54,441 bases of DNA, taken from NCBI GenBank assembly GCA_945952315.1, contig CAMFIE010000028.1, positions 1 through 54,441 of the forward strand, in the 5' to 3' direction. The stretch is from an uncultured Rhizobium sp. (GTDB lineage Bacteria > Pseudomonadota > Alphaproteobacteria > Rhizobiales > Rhizobiaceae). Position 1 is the stretch's first letter. The number at the start of each line of letters is the position of its first letter. Position numbers and translations under genes: made by a program. Shown in pieces: positions 1-9,305 of the stretch. The notes beneath the pieces were generated by a model. It saw only the letters and a program-made list of their open reading frames with translations, did no database searches and was not told the DNA's origin.

Positions 1-867
1 GCGGGTGATCAGCTTCGGCCCTTCAGCGAAGAAGAAGCGGCGGTTATAGAGACCGGTCAGATAATCGGATGCGGCCGTGGCGCGCAGCGTGCGGATCTGC
101 CCCAGCAGATCCATCTGATGCGAAATCCGGCACTGGAATTCTTCCATCACCAGCGGCAGCCGCACGGCATCGCTCGCGCCTGCACGCATGTAGTTCACGC
201 CATTGAGCTCGTCTTCCGGCGAATACAGGCCGACAATGGACAGCCGGTTGGACGCATATTGCTTGCGCGCCCGACGGGAGAAATCCGCCCCGCTCATGTC
301 AATCAGCGTTTCGCCGGTAACGACCAGATCGAAATGATCCTTTTCCAGCATGGAAAGGGCTGTCCAGCCGCTCTTCACTTCCTCGACCTGGAACAGAAGC
401 CGCTGAAGGCACTGCAGAACAAGGGTACGGTCCCTTTCACTGCGATCGGCAACCAGCGCCTTGAGCTTGCGATTGTCCAGAGCCTGACGCACGGCGGCGA
501 AGGCTTTTTCCAGCGCCAGCTCATTGTCCTTCATCACATAATCGAAGACGTGGCGCTGCATGATCTCGGCGCGCATCTCCGGGCTGAAGCTGCCGGTAAA
601 GACAATGGTCGGGATGTTGTTTTCAAGGGTGAGGTTCAACACTTCGCCGCGCGGAGAACCGGGCAGGTTCAGATCCACCATGGCCAGTGTAAACTGGTTC
701 TCGCTGTTCGAAAGCGCCTGCTGCAGCGCGCCGAGCGAGCCGCAGTGATGGACATTCAGACCCAGCTCGTTCTGGAAACGGAACGACAGCACGGAGGTAA
801 AGAGGCGGGAATCCTCCACCAGCAGGATCGTGGGCTTTGTTTCCGTTTTCAGGCCTAACTCGGTCAT
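1..867 (-). CDS. REC-REC-GGDEF response regulator (PleD-like diguanylate cyclase), 3' end cut by window edge
   Basis: An open frame of 289 codons runs from the ATG at 867 to the left edge without a stop, so the C-terminus is missing. The first receiver domain (about residues 12-130) has the acidic pair ED at 18-19 and the phospho-acceptor Asp65 in MVDLNLPG. The second (about 136-258) has VVTGETLID where the acceptor Asp should be, with Gly185 in its place. It also has Leu where the conserved Lys-Pro lysine would sit, so it looks like a non-phosphorylatable adaptor. DYLTGLYNRRFFF near residue 268 is the usual opening of a GGDEF domain, but the active site lies outside the window. By family, such proteins make cyclic di-GMP when the first receiver is phosphorylated. 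The REC-REC gene at 1097-1915 lies directly upstream on the same strand. Confidence 0.88.
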   Translation of the reverse strand, partial: MTELGLKTETKPTILLVEDSRLFTSVLSFRFQNELGLNVHHCGSLGALQQALSNSENQFTLAMVDLNLPGSPRGEVLNLTLENNIPTIVFTGSFSPEMRAEIMQRHVFDYVMKDNELALEKAFAAVRQALDNRKLKALVADRSERDRTLVLQCLQRLLFQVEEVKSGWTALSMLEKDHFDLVVTGETLIDMSGADFSRRARKQYASNRLSIVGLYSPEDELNGVNYMRAGASDAVRLPLVMEEFQCRISHQMDLLGQIRTLRATAASDYLTGLYNRRFFFAEGPKLITR

Positions 868-1096
868 CTCTTGATCCGTCGTACCTATCAGACGCACTAT
901 GCCATGCTCCGCGTGGCTCTCTGTCCGGCCCGGGGCTTGCCCCTTCGCCATCCAGACTTGTCTCTGTCCCAGAAACTAGCACGCATTGATTAATCAATTT
1001 TCGGAAAATCCGTAAATATACGTAGTATATTCAATTCTATTTCTAGAATCTGACGTTACTCGCATATAACGGTTTACCGCCGCCCAGGTTGTAAAC
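868..1096. other. intergenic gap between the two receiver genes
   Basis: These 229 bases contain an AT-rich stretch around 985-1060 and no convincing ORF. Because both flanking genes read leftward, the gap probably holds either a long intercistronic leader or a separate promoter for the GGDEF gene. No terminator hairpin with a T-run was seen. Confidence 0.4.
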
Positions 1097-1915
1097 TCAG
1101 GCGGATTTCGCCTCCTTGATCTGCACAAGTGTATCCAGGTTCTGGTTTACGCGACAGTAGAACTCTTCATCGATAAACGGACGCAGCATGAAGTCGTTTC
1201 CACCGGCCTTGAGGAATCGTGCCGAAAGCAGACGGTTGTTCGAAGAAGAAACACCGATAATGCGCAGCTGATGCGAGCCTATATTGGCGCGGATGCGCCG
1301 GGTAAGCTCGAAGCCGTCGATATCCGGCATGTTGTAGTCGGTCACCATCAGGCCGATATCCTTGTTGGCCTTCAGGATCTCCAGCGCCTTTGCCCCGTTC
1401 TCCGCAAGGCTGACACGGAAATTGTAGCGCTTGAGGCGGCTGGAAAGCAGCGCACGCGCCGTGGCGCTGTCATCAACGATCAGAACATGGTGGCGCTGGT
1501 TGGTGAGAAATCGGCAGACCGATTCCGCCAGCATGTCGACGGCGAAGATATTGTCCTTCAGCACATAGTCGACAATATCCTTGGCCAGGATCTGTTCGCG
1601 GGTGCTTTCCTGAAAAGTACCGGTAAAGACGATGGTGGGGATCGAAAGATCAATCAGATAGTCGAGCGCTTCGCCGTTTTCGGCGCCCGGAAGATTGATG
1701 TTGGAAATCGCAAGCGCAATCGGCTCTTCGGACTTGTCATAGACCAGTTGGAGCTCTTCGAAATTCCGGCAGATCAGCACGTCGATGTCGAAAAGCTCCT
1801 TCAGACGCTTGCTGATCATCGATGTAAATACATTGGAATCTTCCGCAACCAGAATGCGCGCGCCGGAAAGCGAAGCGCCGGAATAATGCATGCCCGATAT
1901 TCCAAGAAACGCCAT
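1097..1915 (-). CDS. stand-alone double-receiver (REC-REC) response regulator
   Basis: The product has 272 residues made of two receiver domains and no output domain. REC1 (about 19-135) has an AED acidic pocket but SNINLPG at the acceptor position, so Asn72 replaces the Asp. REC2 (about 142-262) keeps VDD at 147-149 and the acceptor Asp193 in VTDYNMPDIDG, with RP in place of the usual KP. The domains resemble those of the downstream REC-REC-GGDEF protein in sequence (shared TIVFTG and DYV.KDN segments), which suggests duplication and loss of the output domain. A role in passing or buffering phosphoryl groups for the downstream cyclase is inference. An alternative start at the second Met (residue 9) is possible. 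Confidence 0.85.
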   Translation of the reverse strand: MAFLGISGMHYSGASLSGARILVAEDSNVFTSMISKRLKELFDIDVLICRNFEELQLVYDKSEEPIALAISNINLPGAENGEALDYLIDLSIPTIVFTGTFQESTREQILAKDIVDYVLKDNIFAVDMLAESVCRFLTNQRHHVLIVDDSATARALLSSRLKRYNFRVSLAENGAKALEILKANKDIGLMVTDYNMPDIDGFELTRRIRANIGSHQLRIIGVSSSNNRLLSARFLKAGGNDFMLRPFIDEEFYCRVNQNLDTLVQIKEAKSA

Positions 1916-2108
1916 TCGCCCGCCCTGACCCTGTCTAAATCTCGTCCGGTAAACTTACAGAAAACAATTTTCCTAATGATTAATCGTGTTACTCAACTGC
2001 ATAAAAAACATGCAATGCGCGATTGCCGTCTTGTCCGGCAACCGCGCCTTTGTGGCTCTTCGATGGAATGGACTGGCCTTGCGCGTCCGGATGCGCTGCT
2101 TGGGCGGG

Positions 2109-2372
2109 TCAGCGTACGGTTGCGCCGCTATCCTGAATATCGACCGTTTCGTTGCCGGTCAGGCCGACGTGATCACCGTTAGGCAGGGTGATGAAGCAGC
2201 CTTCCGGGCAGATTTCCTGGCTCTGGCCGGGTTCGAGCGAAACATCGACGCGGCCATTGGTCTCTGCGACCTGAAGCACGACCGGGGTATTGCCGACATT
2301 GTTCAGTGTTGCAGCGCCAGCCGAGCCAGCGGCGAGGAAGAGTGCGAGGGAAACTGCGATCATGCGGTTCAT
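2109..2372 (-). CDS. small secreted protein of unknown function
   Basis: The product is 87 residues when started at the ATG at 2372. A longer frame reaches 2435, but the chosen start places a classic signal peptide (MNRMIAVSLALFLAAGSAGAA) at the N-terminus. The mature part, about 65 residues, contains two Cys in the short segment CPEGC and an LPNGDHVGL stretch, and ends in DSGATVR. I do not recognise the family. The two close cysteines and export signal suggest a small periplasmic or surface protein. It stands alone between the REC-REC gene and the MscS gene, all on the minus strand. Confidence 0.7.
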   Translation of the reverse strand: MNRMIAVSLALFLAAGSAGAATLNNVGNTPVVLQVAETNGRVDVSLEPGQSQEICPEGCFITLPNGDHVGLTGNETVDIQDSGATVR

Positions 2373-2501
2373 CGATGCATCCGGCACAGGGTCCGTGCCG
2401 TCCTCTGTGGGGGATGGTGCAACCCAGAGAAGCACTATCCATGCGTCTTGTATAGAACCTTTGCCATGAATGGCGCATGAATGCCATGTTCATGCCCGAT
2501 T

Positions 2502-5063
2502 TCAGCCGCGTTCGGTCGCTTCCGGCTCCGGTTTCGCGTTTTCCCGTGCCTTTTGCCGCAGTTTTTCCTGCACTTTGGCCGGGCCGTTTTCCTCGTCCTG
2601 CAGTGTCAGTTTGATATTGCGCTCCGGCCGCGGAATGACGATCCCCTTCTCGTTGAAGCGCTGGAGAATGCCGATGCGCAGGTCATTGCGCACCTGGGTT
2701 CCGTTGAAAAGGTCGGCCAGATAGACGCGCAGCTCGAAATCCAGCGAGAAGTCACCAAACCGCAGAAAGGCGACGGACGGCTCCGGCGTATGCAGCACCA
2801 GCGAATGGTGATTGGCAAGATCAAGCAGAATGTCCATCACCACATTCGGGTCGCTTCCGTAATCCACCGAAACGGGGATTTCGACCCGGCCGAGCCGGTT
2901 GCGATGCGTCCAGTTGCCGACCGGCGCATTGATGAGCTCGGAATTCGGCACGATGATCGACTGGTGCTGGAAGGTTTCGATTTCGGTTGCACGCACGGAA
3001 ATGCGGCGCACGAAGCCTTCCGTCGTTCCCGTCACCACCCAGTCGCCCACCTTGAACGGGCGCTCCACCAGCAGAATGAGGCCCGATACGAAATTGGACA
3101 CGATGTTCTGCAGACCAAAACCGATACCGAGCGAAAGGGCACCGGCCACAAGCGCGAGGCTGGAGAGATCGATGCCCGCCGCCGAGATTCCGATCAGCCC
3201 GGCCATCGCCACGCCGAGATAGCCCACGCCGGTCTTCACCGAATTGCGCACACCGGCATCCACATAGCTGCGGGCCATGATCGAGCCATCCAGCCAGCGC
3301 TGGAACCAGCGCGTACCGAAAAGGCCCGCCACAAACAGCAAAATGCCGCTGAATATGCCCGCAAGCGAGATCGAGATATTGCCGATAGTGATTTCGGTGA
3401 AGAGACGATAGGCCCAGAGCTGCAGGTCACGGACCTGGAACCCCCAGGAAATCAGGATCAGCGGAATGCCGGTCAACAGCGCCAGCAGATAGATGCCGAA
3501 GCCTGCGACGAGGCCCGTCCGGTCCAGCCCCACCGCATCCATCTGGAAGCGGTGACGCATGAACTGGCCAACCAGCGTTCCGGCAAAACTGTTCTGCCGG
3601 GCAACCGCCTTGCCGGACATGATGCCGATATACATCAGCACCAGCATGGCGCCCGTAAGCGTGATCTGCGTGGCAACGAAGCGGGCAAGCCCCACATAGC
3701 CGATCAGCGCCATGAGGATGATGGCCGCACCAGCAAGCCTGAGCAGCCCCGAAAGAAAACGCGGCCACGGGCGCCCCCTTTCCTCGGGATCACCGCTTGC
3801 CGCCAGAACCGGCTTGGTAAAGGTCATGGCAATCAGGATCAGCCCGATGATCACGGTCGCAATCAGGCTTTTCACCACCGTCAGCACGACCGGCGAGCCA
3901 AGCGCAACGCTGACCGCATTCAGCAGATTTTCCAGACCATTCACCACCGTCATCGCGACAATGAAGACGATCAGCCAGCGGGCACCGCTGTTTGAAACGC
4001 GCACCAGCCGCCAGCTCGGGGCAGAGGGTGCAAACACCGCGTTTGACAGACGCCAGACGAAAAACACGAAGCCGATGACCGAAAGCAGTGCGCCCACCAT
4101 CGGGGCAATGTCCGGCCGCAGCACATTGAATGTATCGAGGAAGAAATAGCTCGCCGCCAGAAACGACGACAGCGCCATCGCCGAAAGCAGCGTCGACCAG
4201 AAAGCCACCGAGAGGCGGGCAATATAGGGCGGATCCCCGTCTTCCGACTTGCGCCGAATGAGAACACCCAGCACCCGATAACCGCCGGACAGGAACACCA
4301 GTGCGGCAATGATCGACAGGGCCAACGCGGAAAACAGCTGGAACTGCTTGGTCCGCCAGACGAAAGTCATCCAGCTTGTCGTTGCCCGGCGGAAATCCGC
4401 GGCCTCTGCGACCAGCCCACTGGACGCTTCCCGGAACATGTCGAGCGTATAGACAGAGCGGCGGGTCAGCGTATCGGTAAACAGCTTGCGGCGCAGCTCT
4501 GTGATGCGGTTGGCCAGCGACCCGGCATCCACGGACAGCTTTTCCGCATCCCCGGTAATGGCATTGATACGCCCGCGCTCATCGGTCAGACTGTTGCGTT
4601 CGGCCTTCACATCATCGGCTTCAGGTGGCTGGCCATCCTTTGGCGGATCGCCGAGCTCTGTCAGCCGCTTGCTGATCTGTTCGAGGCGCGGCCGAAGGCC
4701 GACGGATGTCTTCAGCACAGTGCGCGCAAGATCATCGACCTTTGCCTTGAGATCCACCAGCCGCGCATCGTCCTCCGCGCCCTTGGTGACGAGGTCCGAA
4801 AAGGAATCGAGCTGTCGGCGTGCCTTGTCGATCGATACGCGAACAGGCGCCAGCGGATCATCGGCAGCCGGTTGCGGCGCAGGCGCTGCGGCCGGGGCCG
4901 GAGCAGGTGCAACGCCAGGCGCGGCAGCGGGTTGCGCTGTAGTGGCTTTCTCCGCCGTTTGCGCAAAAGCCGGAACGGTCATTGCCGGCAGACCTGCCAG
5001 CACACTGATTGCCAAGACGACCGAGCGAAGAAACACGCCGGTACGGCGCTTCAAAGCCTGCAT
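2502..5063 (-). CDS. large MscS-family mechanosensitive channel with periplasmic DUF3772-type N-terminus
   Basis: The product has 853 residues. An N-terminal signal peptide (cleavage near PAFAQ, residue ~35) is followed by an Ala/Pro-rich linker. A helical periplasmic region with many charged residues (about 75-230, DUF3772-like) comes next, then some ten hydrophobic segments (about 240-660) and an MscS pore and beta domain. The pore helix shows ALVAGALSLGIGFGLQ, followed by the hallmark NIVSNFVSGLILLVERPFKVGD. Proteins of this architecture (MscK/YbdG-like) gate on membrane tension and release solutes during osmotic downshock. The C-terminus is charged (ERNIKL..., PKVQEKLRQKAREN). It appears monocistronic, with 115 bases separating it from the upstream GGDEF/EAL gene. 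Confidence 0.9.
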   Translation of the reverse strand: MQALKRRTGVFLRSVVLAISVLAGLPAMTVPAFAQTAEKATTAQPAAAPGVAPAPAPAAAPAPQPAADDPLAPVRVSIDKARRQLDSFSDLVTKGAEDDARLVDLKAKVDDLARTVLKTSVGLRPRLEQISKRLTELGDPPKDGQPPEADDVKAERNSLTDERGRINAITGDAEKLSVDAGSLANRITELRRKLFTDTLTRRSVYTLDMFREASSGLVAEAADFRRATTSWMTFVWRTKQFQLFSALALSIIAALVFLSGGYRVLGVLIRRKSEDGDPPYIARLSVAFWSTLLSAMALSSFLAASYFFLDTFNVLRPDIAPMVGALLSVIGFVFFVWRLSNAVFAPSAPSWRLVRVSNSGARWLIVFIVAMTVVNGLENLLNAVSVALGSPVVLTVVKSLIATVIIGLILIAMTFTKPVLAASGDPEERGRPWPRFLSGLLRLAGAAIILMALIGYVGLARFVATQITLTGAMLVLMYIGIMSGKAVARQNSFAGTLVGQFMRHRFQMDAVGLDRTGLVAGFGIYLLALLTGIPLILISWGFQVRDLQLWAYRLFTEITIGNISISLAGIFSGILLFVAGLFGTRWFQRWLDGSIMARSYVDAGVRNSVKTGVGYLGVAMAGLIGISAAGIDLSSLALVAGALSLGIGFGLQNIVSNFVSGLILLVERPFKVGDWVVTGTTEGFVRRISVRATEIETFQHQSIIVPNSELINAPVGNWTHRNRLGRVEIPVSVDYGSDPNVVMDILLDLANHHSLVLHTPEPSVAFLRFGDFSLDFELRVYLADLFNGTQVRNDLRIGILQRFNEKGIVIPRPERNIKLTLQDEENGPAKVQEKLRQKARENAKPEPEATERG

Positions 5064-5178
5064 GATGAACCCCTGACCGGTGGCCTGATTCCACCGTTTC
5101 TTTCGTCAGGTTCTGCTCTAATACATATCATGGCTCAAGAAAGGCCAAATCGCGCAGCAATCCCGAAAATCAGGGCAT

Positions 5179-7977
5179 TCAGGCCAGATTGGCGCGCGCA
5201 GGCGTGGTCAGCTCGATGATCGCATCGTTGGGCTGCGGCTTGCCGAACAGCCAGCCCTGCCCTTCCTCGCAGCCGATCTGCTGCAGGATGCGCAACTGCT
5301 CTTCCGTTTCCACACCCTCGCAGATCATCTTGATCGACAGGCCCTCGCAGAGCGAACGCACCGAGCGGATGATCGCCTGGCTGGATGCATCGTCGGTAAG
5401 CTTGCGCACGAACATCTGGTCCACCTTGATCTTGTCCAGCGGGAATTTCGCGAGATAGCCGAAGGATGAGTAACCGGTGCCGAAATCATCAAGCGCCAGC
5501 GAAACACCCAGCTTCTTCAGCTGGTTGAGCTTCTCCACGAGTTCACCGGTCTGGCCAAGGAAGGCAGATTCCGTGATTTCGAGATGCAGGCGGTGCGGCG
5601 GCAGGCCACTTTGCGAAAGCGCCTGCTGCACATCGCCGACAATATCGCCGCGGGTAAACTGCAGGGGTGAGACATTCACCGCGACCGTGATTGGCGCATT
5701 CCAGCTCATGGCATCCGCGCAGGCGCGCCAGAGCACCCACTGACCAAGCTTTTCGACAAAGCCGTTTGCTTCCGCAATCTCCACGAAATCGCCGGGCGAA
5801 ACGAGGCCGAATGTATTGTGGTTCCAGCGAACCAGAGCTTCCACCCCCACAAGGCGGCGATCGGTAATATTCACCTGCGGCTGGTAGGAAACGGAGATTT
5901 CATTGCGCTCCAGCGAGCGCCAGAGCTCGCGCTCCACCTGCCGCGCCTTGGTGATGCGGGAAGACGCCGCCGGGTCAAACCGCGCCCAGCCGGAGCCATT
6001 GATCACGCGGGCTTCATCGAGCGCGAATTCCGCATTGTCGAGCATCTGGGCGGCATCGGCGGGCTCATCCGCCCCGGCCGTCGAAAAGCCGATATGCACG
6101 CCCACCTTGGCGCGGTTATCGCCGAGCGTGAAAGGCGCGCCGAGCGAGCGGATCAGGCTTTCGGCAAAGCGCTCGCCCTCGCCATTTGCAATGCCGCCAA
6201 AGCGCGCGAGGCAGAAGGAATCGCCACCCGTTCTGCCGACGAGGACAATGCCGGAATCGAAGGTTTCAAGCAGCCGCGCCACCTCGATCAGCAGTTCGTC
6301 ACCCACCTCACGCCCAAGCGTTGCGTTGATCGTCTTGAAGCGATGGAGGTTGAGCGAGAAAACACTGATGGCCTGCCGCCGCTGCGGCGCGCCAGCATCT
6401 CGTGCTTTCAGCATGGACTGAAGCCGGGAGACAAATTCTGTCTGACGCAGCGCGCCCGTCAGCACGTCATAACGCGACAAACGGTCGAGCGCCTCTTCCT
6501 GCTGGCGGCGATGGGTAATGTCGCGTGCGGCGATGCAGACGATGAAAATCTCGCCATTCTCGCTTTCAAGCCGCGAGGGCGTGATCGAATATTCAATGCT
6601 GTAGGTGCCATCCGCGACATTGATATCGATCTCGCGGACATCGGTGCGACCGGATTCGCCCTGACGCGCCAGTTCTAGCGCGCGGGTAACTTCTGCGAGA
6701 ATACGCGGCGGCGCCACCAGATTGAGCGGATCACCCTCTACCACCGTACGGGTCGGCCGGAACACATCCGCCACACGAACGCTGAGCTCGAGGATCTTCC
6801 CACTTTCATCGGCAATCACGATCGCATCCGAATTGTCGGTAATCACCTGCTCCAGAATCTGGCGTGTGTTGCGGCTCTCGAGTTTCGCCATGCGGTGCAG
6901 CCAGCGGCGCAAATCAAGTTCGAATACGATGCGGCTGAAGGCAACAAGCGCCAGAGCAAGATGAATGACTGCCGTGTGCAGGGCCAGCGCATGGGCCTTG
7001 AACAGCCAGGTCGCCCCTGCCTCGACGGCGAATGCAATCGCCATCAGGAGCAGGAACTGAAGCGTCATCCGCTTCGGACGCAGCATGAAAAACAGCAGCA
7101 CGGCGGCGCCGGCAACCGCAGCACTTGCCCAATTGTCCAGCCATTCCACGGTACGGTTCTGAGCCAGCGTTTCGGCCGCGAGGAGCTGCACCATCGGGCC
7201 GCTGATATTGCCCCAGACAGGAACATTGAAATAATCCTTGAGCTCGACGGCAAAAGCACCGACGAGCACGGATTTGTCACGCAATGCACCATCGGCCAGC
7301 TTTCCGGCCAGCAATTGCGACACGGAAAACACCGGCACGCTATCCGGCCGGATGGAGTAATCGATGTTGAAGCTGTCAAAACGCGGATCGTTCAGACCTG
7401 CGAAGATCGCCGGGATCGATTGCAGCGGGCCTTCATTGGTGTTGATGCCATAGGGCATGGAACGCAACACGCCGTCATCGCCAGGCACAACATTGACCGC
7501 CCCCACCCAGGCATTGGCCGCCAGTTCCGGGATCGGATAATTCAGCGAAAGCGGGCTCTCGTTGCTGCCCACGCCGGACTGCTGCAGGAAGGATGCGAGG
7601 ATCACGCCTCCACCTGCCTGTTCCAGTGCCGAGGCAAAGGCCTTGTCTTCCGCAGGCGTGGAACGGGCGGAAAAATCGATATCGAAGGCAATGTCCTTGA
7701 CACCGGCCTTCACCAGTTCCTGCACGATGCGTCCGTGGATCGAGCGCGGCCAGGGCCAGATACCCTGCTCATCGAGACTGCGTTTGTCTATGGCGATATA
7801 GGCGAAATTGCCGAGCGCACGACGCGGCTCCAGCGCCATACGCTTTTCCACCAGCTGGTCATCCAGCCAGTGCAGCTTGTCCAGACCATTGAACAAATAG
7901 CCCGTCAGAAAGAACAGGATGAGGCTTGCCGCCAGAAACACCCTGCGCTTCAGAGAAACGCTGACTTCCGCTTTCAC
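5179..7977 (-). CDS. CHASE2-PAS-GGDEF-EAL membrane sensor, probable c-di-GMP phosphodiesterase
   Basis: The product has 932 residues. One TM near residues 10-30 is followed by an extracytoplasmic CHASE2 domain (AYIAIDKRSL...GIWPWPR, about 40-290), then three TM helices (about 285-355). A PAS domain (about 370-490), a GGDEF domain (about 500-665) and an EAL domain (about 680-925) complete it. The GGDEF signature reads GGDSF, so cyclase activity is doubtful. The EAL domain keeps the catalytic set: EAL in VGVEALVRWN, Asn of NVSPLQF, Glu of ITES, the Asp pair in ALDDFGTGYSSF, Lys of DKIKVD and Glu of EGVET. It therefore probably hydrolyses c-di-GMP in response to a periplasmic cue. It lies 27 bp downstream of a FecR-domain gene, a recurrent partner of CHASE2 sensors. 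Confidence 0.9.
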   Translation of the reverse strand: MKAEVSVSLKRRVFLAASLILFFLTGYLFNGLDKLHWLDDQLVEKRMALEPRRALGNFAYIAIDKRSLDEQGIWPWPRSIHGRIVQELVKAGVKDIAFDIDFSARSTPAEDKAFASALEQAGGGVILASFLQQSGVGSNESPLSLNYPIPELAANAWVGAVNVVPGDDGVLRSMPYGINTNEGPLQSIPAIFAGLNDPRFDSFNIDYSIRPDSVPVFSVSQLLAGKLADGALRDKSVLVGAFAVELKDYFNVPVWGNISGPMVQLLAAETLAQNRTVEWLDNWASAAVAGAAVLLFFMLRPKRMTLQFLLLMAIAFAVEAGATWLFKAHALALHTAVIHLALALVAFSRIVFELDLRRWLHRMAKLESRNTRQILEQVITDNSDAIVIADESGKILELSVRVADVFRPTRTVVEGDPLNLVAPPRILAEVTRALELARQGESGRTDVREIDINVADGTYSIEYSITPSRLESENGEIFIVCIAARDITHRRQQEEALDRLSRYDVLTGALRQTEFVSRLQSMLKARDAGAPQRRQAISVFSLNLHRFKTINATLGREVGDELLIEVARLLETFDSGIVLVGRTGGDSFCLARFGGIANGEGERFAESLIRSLGAPFTLGDNRAKVGVHIGFSTAGADEPADAAQMLDNAEFALDEARVINGSGWARFDPAASSRITKARQVERELWRSLERNEISVSYQPQVNITDRRLVGVEALVRWNHNTFGLVSPGDFVEIAEANGFVEKLGQWVLWRACADAMSWNAPITVAVNVSPLQFTRGDIVGDVQQALSQSGLPPHRLHLEITESAFLGQTGELVEKLNQLKKLGVSLALDDFGTGYSSFGYLAKFPLDKIKVDQMFVRKLTDDASSQAIIRSVRSLCEGLSIKMICEGVETEEQLRILQQIGCEEGQGWLFGKPQPNDAIIELTTPARANLA

Positions 7978-8004
7978 CTGAACTCCCGGGCTGATTCCTC
8001 ACGA

Positions 8005-9147
8005 TCAGTCTTCATTATCACCACTCTTCTTGTCCGACCAGCCTTTGCCACCGGAGGAAGAAGAGCTGCTTTCACTCGACTTGGAGCTGCTTTCGTGATC
8101 CGATTTCGAGTTGGAACCACCGGAATTGCCAGAGCCTCCGGAATTGCCGGATCCACTGGAATGACCGGAGCTTCCCGAACCGCCGGAGCTGCCGGAGGAG
8201 GACTTTTCAGAAGAAGAGGATTTCTCGGAACCGGAAGACTTGCTGCCTTCAGACGATTTGCCGTTGCTGGAAGACTTGCCCGATTCAAACGATTTGCCAT
8301 TCGAGTTGGCGCTCGACTTCCCGCTCTTTGAGCTATCCTGCTCGCTGCTGGTTGCGCTCGGCGAGAACAGACGTTCAAGGAAGCTCTTCTTCTGGGAAGG
8401 CTGGCTGTTCACACCATCTTCATTCACGTTAAGCATCCCGGCGGGCTGTGCGGCGTTCAGACCGGGCTGGACATCCTCCGCAGCCGGATTTGCAGTCGCC
8501 GCTGCCGGGTCACCCAGAACCGTTGCCTGACCGGCTGGCGGAAGCATCGGGGTGAAGGCGGCTGCCTTTACGACAGGCTCGAAATCCGTATTGGAACCGG
8601 AAAGGGACATGGGCGTCTGCGGGTCGGCGTCCACCTTCGCCTCCTGACCGGCACGAATGCCGGTGCGTTCACCCGTCTGCGCATCCGTGACTTCCACGCG
8701 ACCGCGCGAAACACCCACTTTCGCGCCGGTCTTGCCGACGGTCACCGAAAACTGCGTGCCCTTGACGACTGCCGCGAGGAACGGGGTCTGTACAGCGAGA
8801 TGCGGTTTCTTCTGCGGATCAATATTGAGGCTGATGGTCCCGGACTGCTGTGCGAAATCGGTATGGATTGCCATCCCGGCCCGTTCGAACACACCGACAA
8901 GCGTGCCCGGCTGGAACGTCACGACGTCCTTGTTCCGCTGCAGGGTCACGCGGCCGCGCGGGCCGGTGCTGATCCAGCTTTCACTGGAAATGGTCATGCC
9001 GGGCTTGATCGTCACCCAGTTTTTCTTGTCAACCGTAAACCGGGACGGCTGGCTGACCTTGGCGACAACCCAATCAGCAGCAACAGCCGAAACCGGCTGC
9101 AAGAGCGCCAGCAGAGCCAGAATACGGACGAGCGGAAGCCTGTTCAT
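8005..9147 (-). CDS. secreted FecR-domain protein with Ser/Gly/Lys-rich tail
   Basis: The product is 380 residues from the ATG at 9147, chosen because a good AGGTGTG ribosome site precedes it and a signal peptide follows (MNRLPLVRILALLALLQPVSA). A start at 9216 would bury the signal. The FecR domain (about 30-165) shows ISTGPRGRVTLQRN, the PG-T-VGVF turn and VVKGTQFSV. After about residue 235 the chain is low complexity, dominated by Ser, Gly, Lys and Asn (positions 8030-8340), and is probably extended and disordered. It precedes the CHASE2-PAS-GGDEF-EAL gene by 27 bp and very likely shares its transcript. The inferred role is a periplasmic ligand or modulator of the CHASE2 sensor. Confidence 0.85.
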   Translation of the reverse strand: MNRLPLVRILALLALLQPVSAVAADWVVAKVSQPSRFTVDKKNWVTIKPGMTISSESWISTGPRGRVTLQRNKDVVTFQPGTLVGVFERAGMAIHTDFAQQSGTISLNIDPQKKPHLAVQTPFLAAVVKGTQFSVTVGKTGAKVGVSRGRVEVTDAQTGERTGIRAGQEAKVDADPQTPMSLSGSNTDFEPVVKAAAFTPMLPPAGQATVLGDPAAATANPAAEDVQPGLNAAQPAGMLNVNEDGVNSQPSQKKSFLERLFSPSATSSEQDSSKSGKSSANSNGKSFESGKSSSNGKSSEGSKSSGSEKSSSSEKSSSGSSGGSGSSGHSSGSGNSGGSGNSGGSNSKSDHESSSKSSESSSSSSGGKGWSDKKSGDNED

Positions 9148-9220
9148 GTCACACCTGTTTGATTTGATTGCCTCCACTGAAATCCAATTTGATGAAGTCA
9201 CGGTTAATAACAACATTTAT

Positions 9221-9248
9221 ACTATATATTTTAAATCAAACGAGCCAA
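9221..9248 (-). promoter_or_regulatory. candidate housekeeping promoter of the FecR-CHASE2 operon
   Basis: On the minus strand, TTGGCT (9248-9243) and TATAGT (9226-9221) are separated by 16 bp within a notably AT-rich stretch. A start near 9214 would give a leader of about 67 nt before the FecR gene. Confidence 0.45.
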
Positions 9249-9305
9249 TCTCACTAATAAATCCTTTATATGAATGGTTAATACGAAGAAAATATTGATC
9301 AAATA

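Noticed and set aside
2481-3995. A 504-codon plus-strand frame opposite the MscS gene
   Set aside because: It lies entirely within the reverse of a well-supported MscS gene, has Arg/His/Gln-rich composition typical of a shadow frame, and has no ribosome site or family motif.
6895-8331. A 478-codon plus-strand frame opposite the CHASE2 and FecR genes
   Set aside because: It crosses two real genes on the other strand, and its composition and lack of motifs mark it as a high-GC shadow.
8030-8340. Repetitive DNA that looks at first like a tandem repeat or CRISPR-like array
   Set aside because: It is low-complexity coding sequence for the Ser/Gly/Lys-rich tail of the FecR protein; units are irregular and have no constant repeat and spacer lengths.
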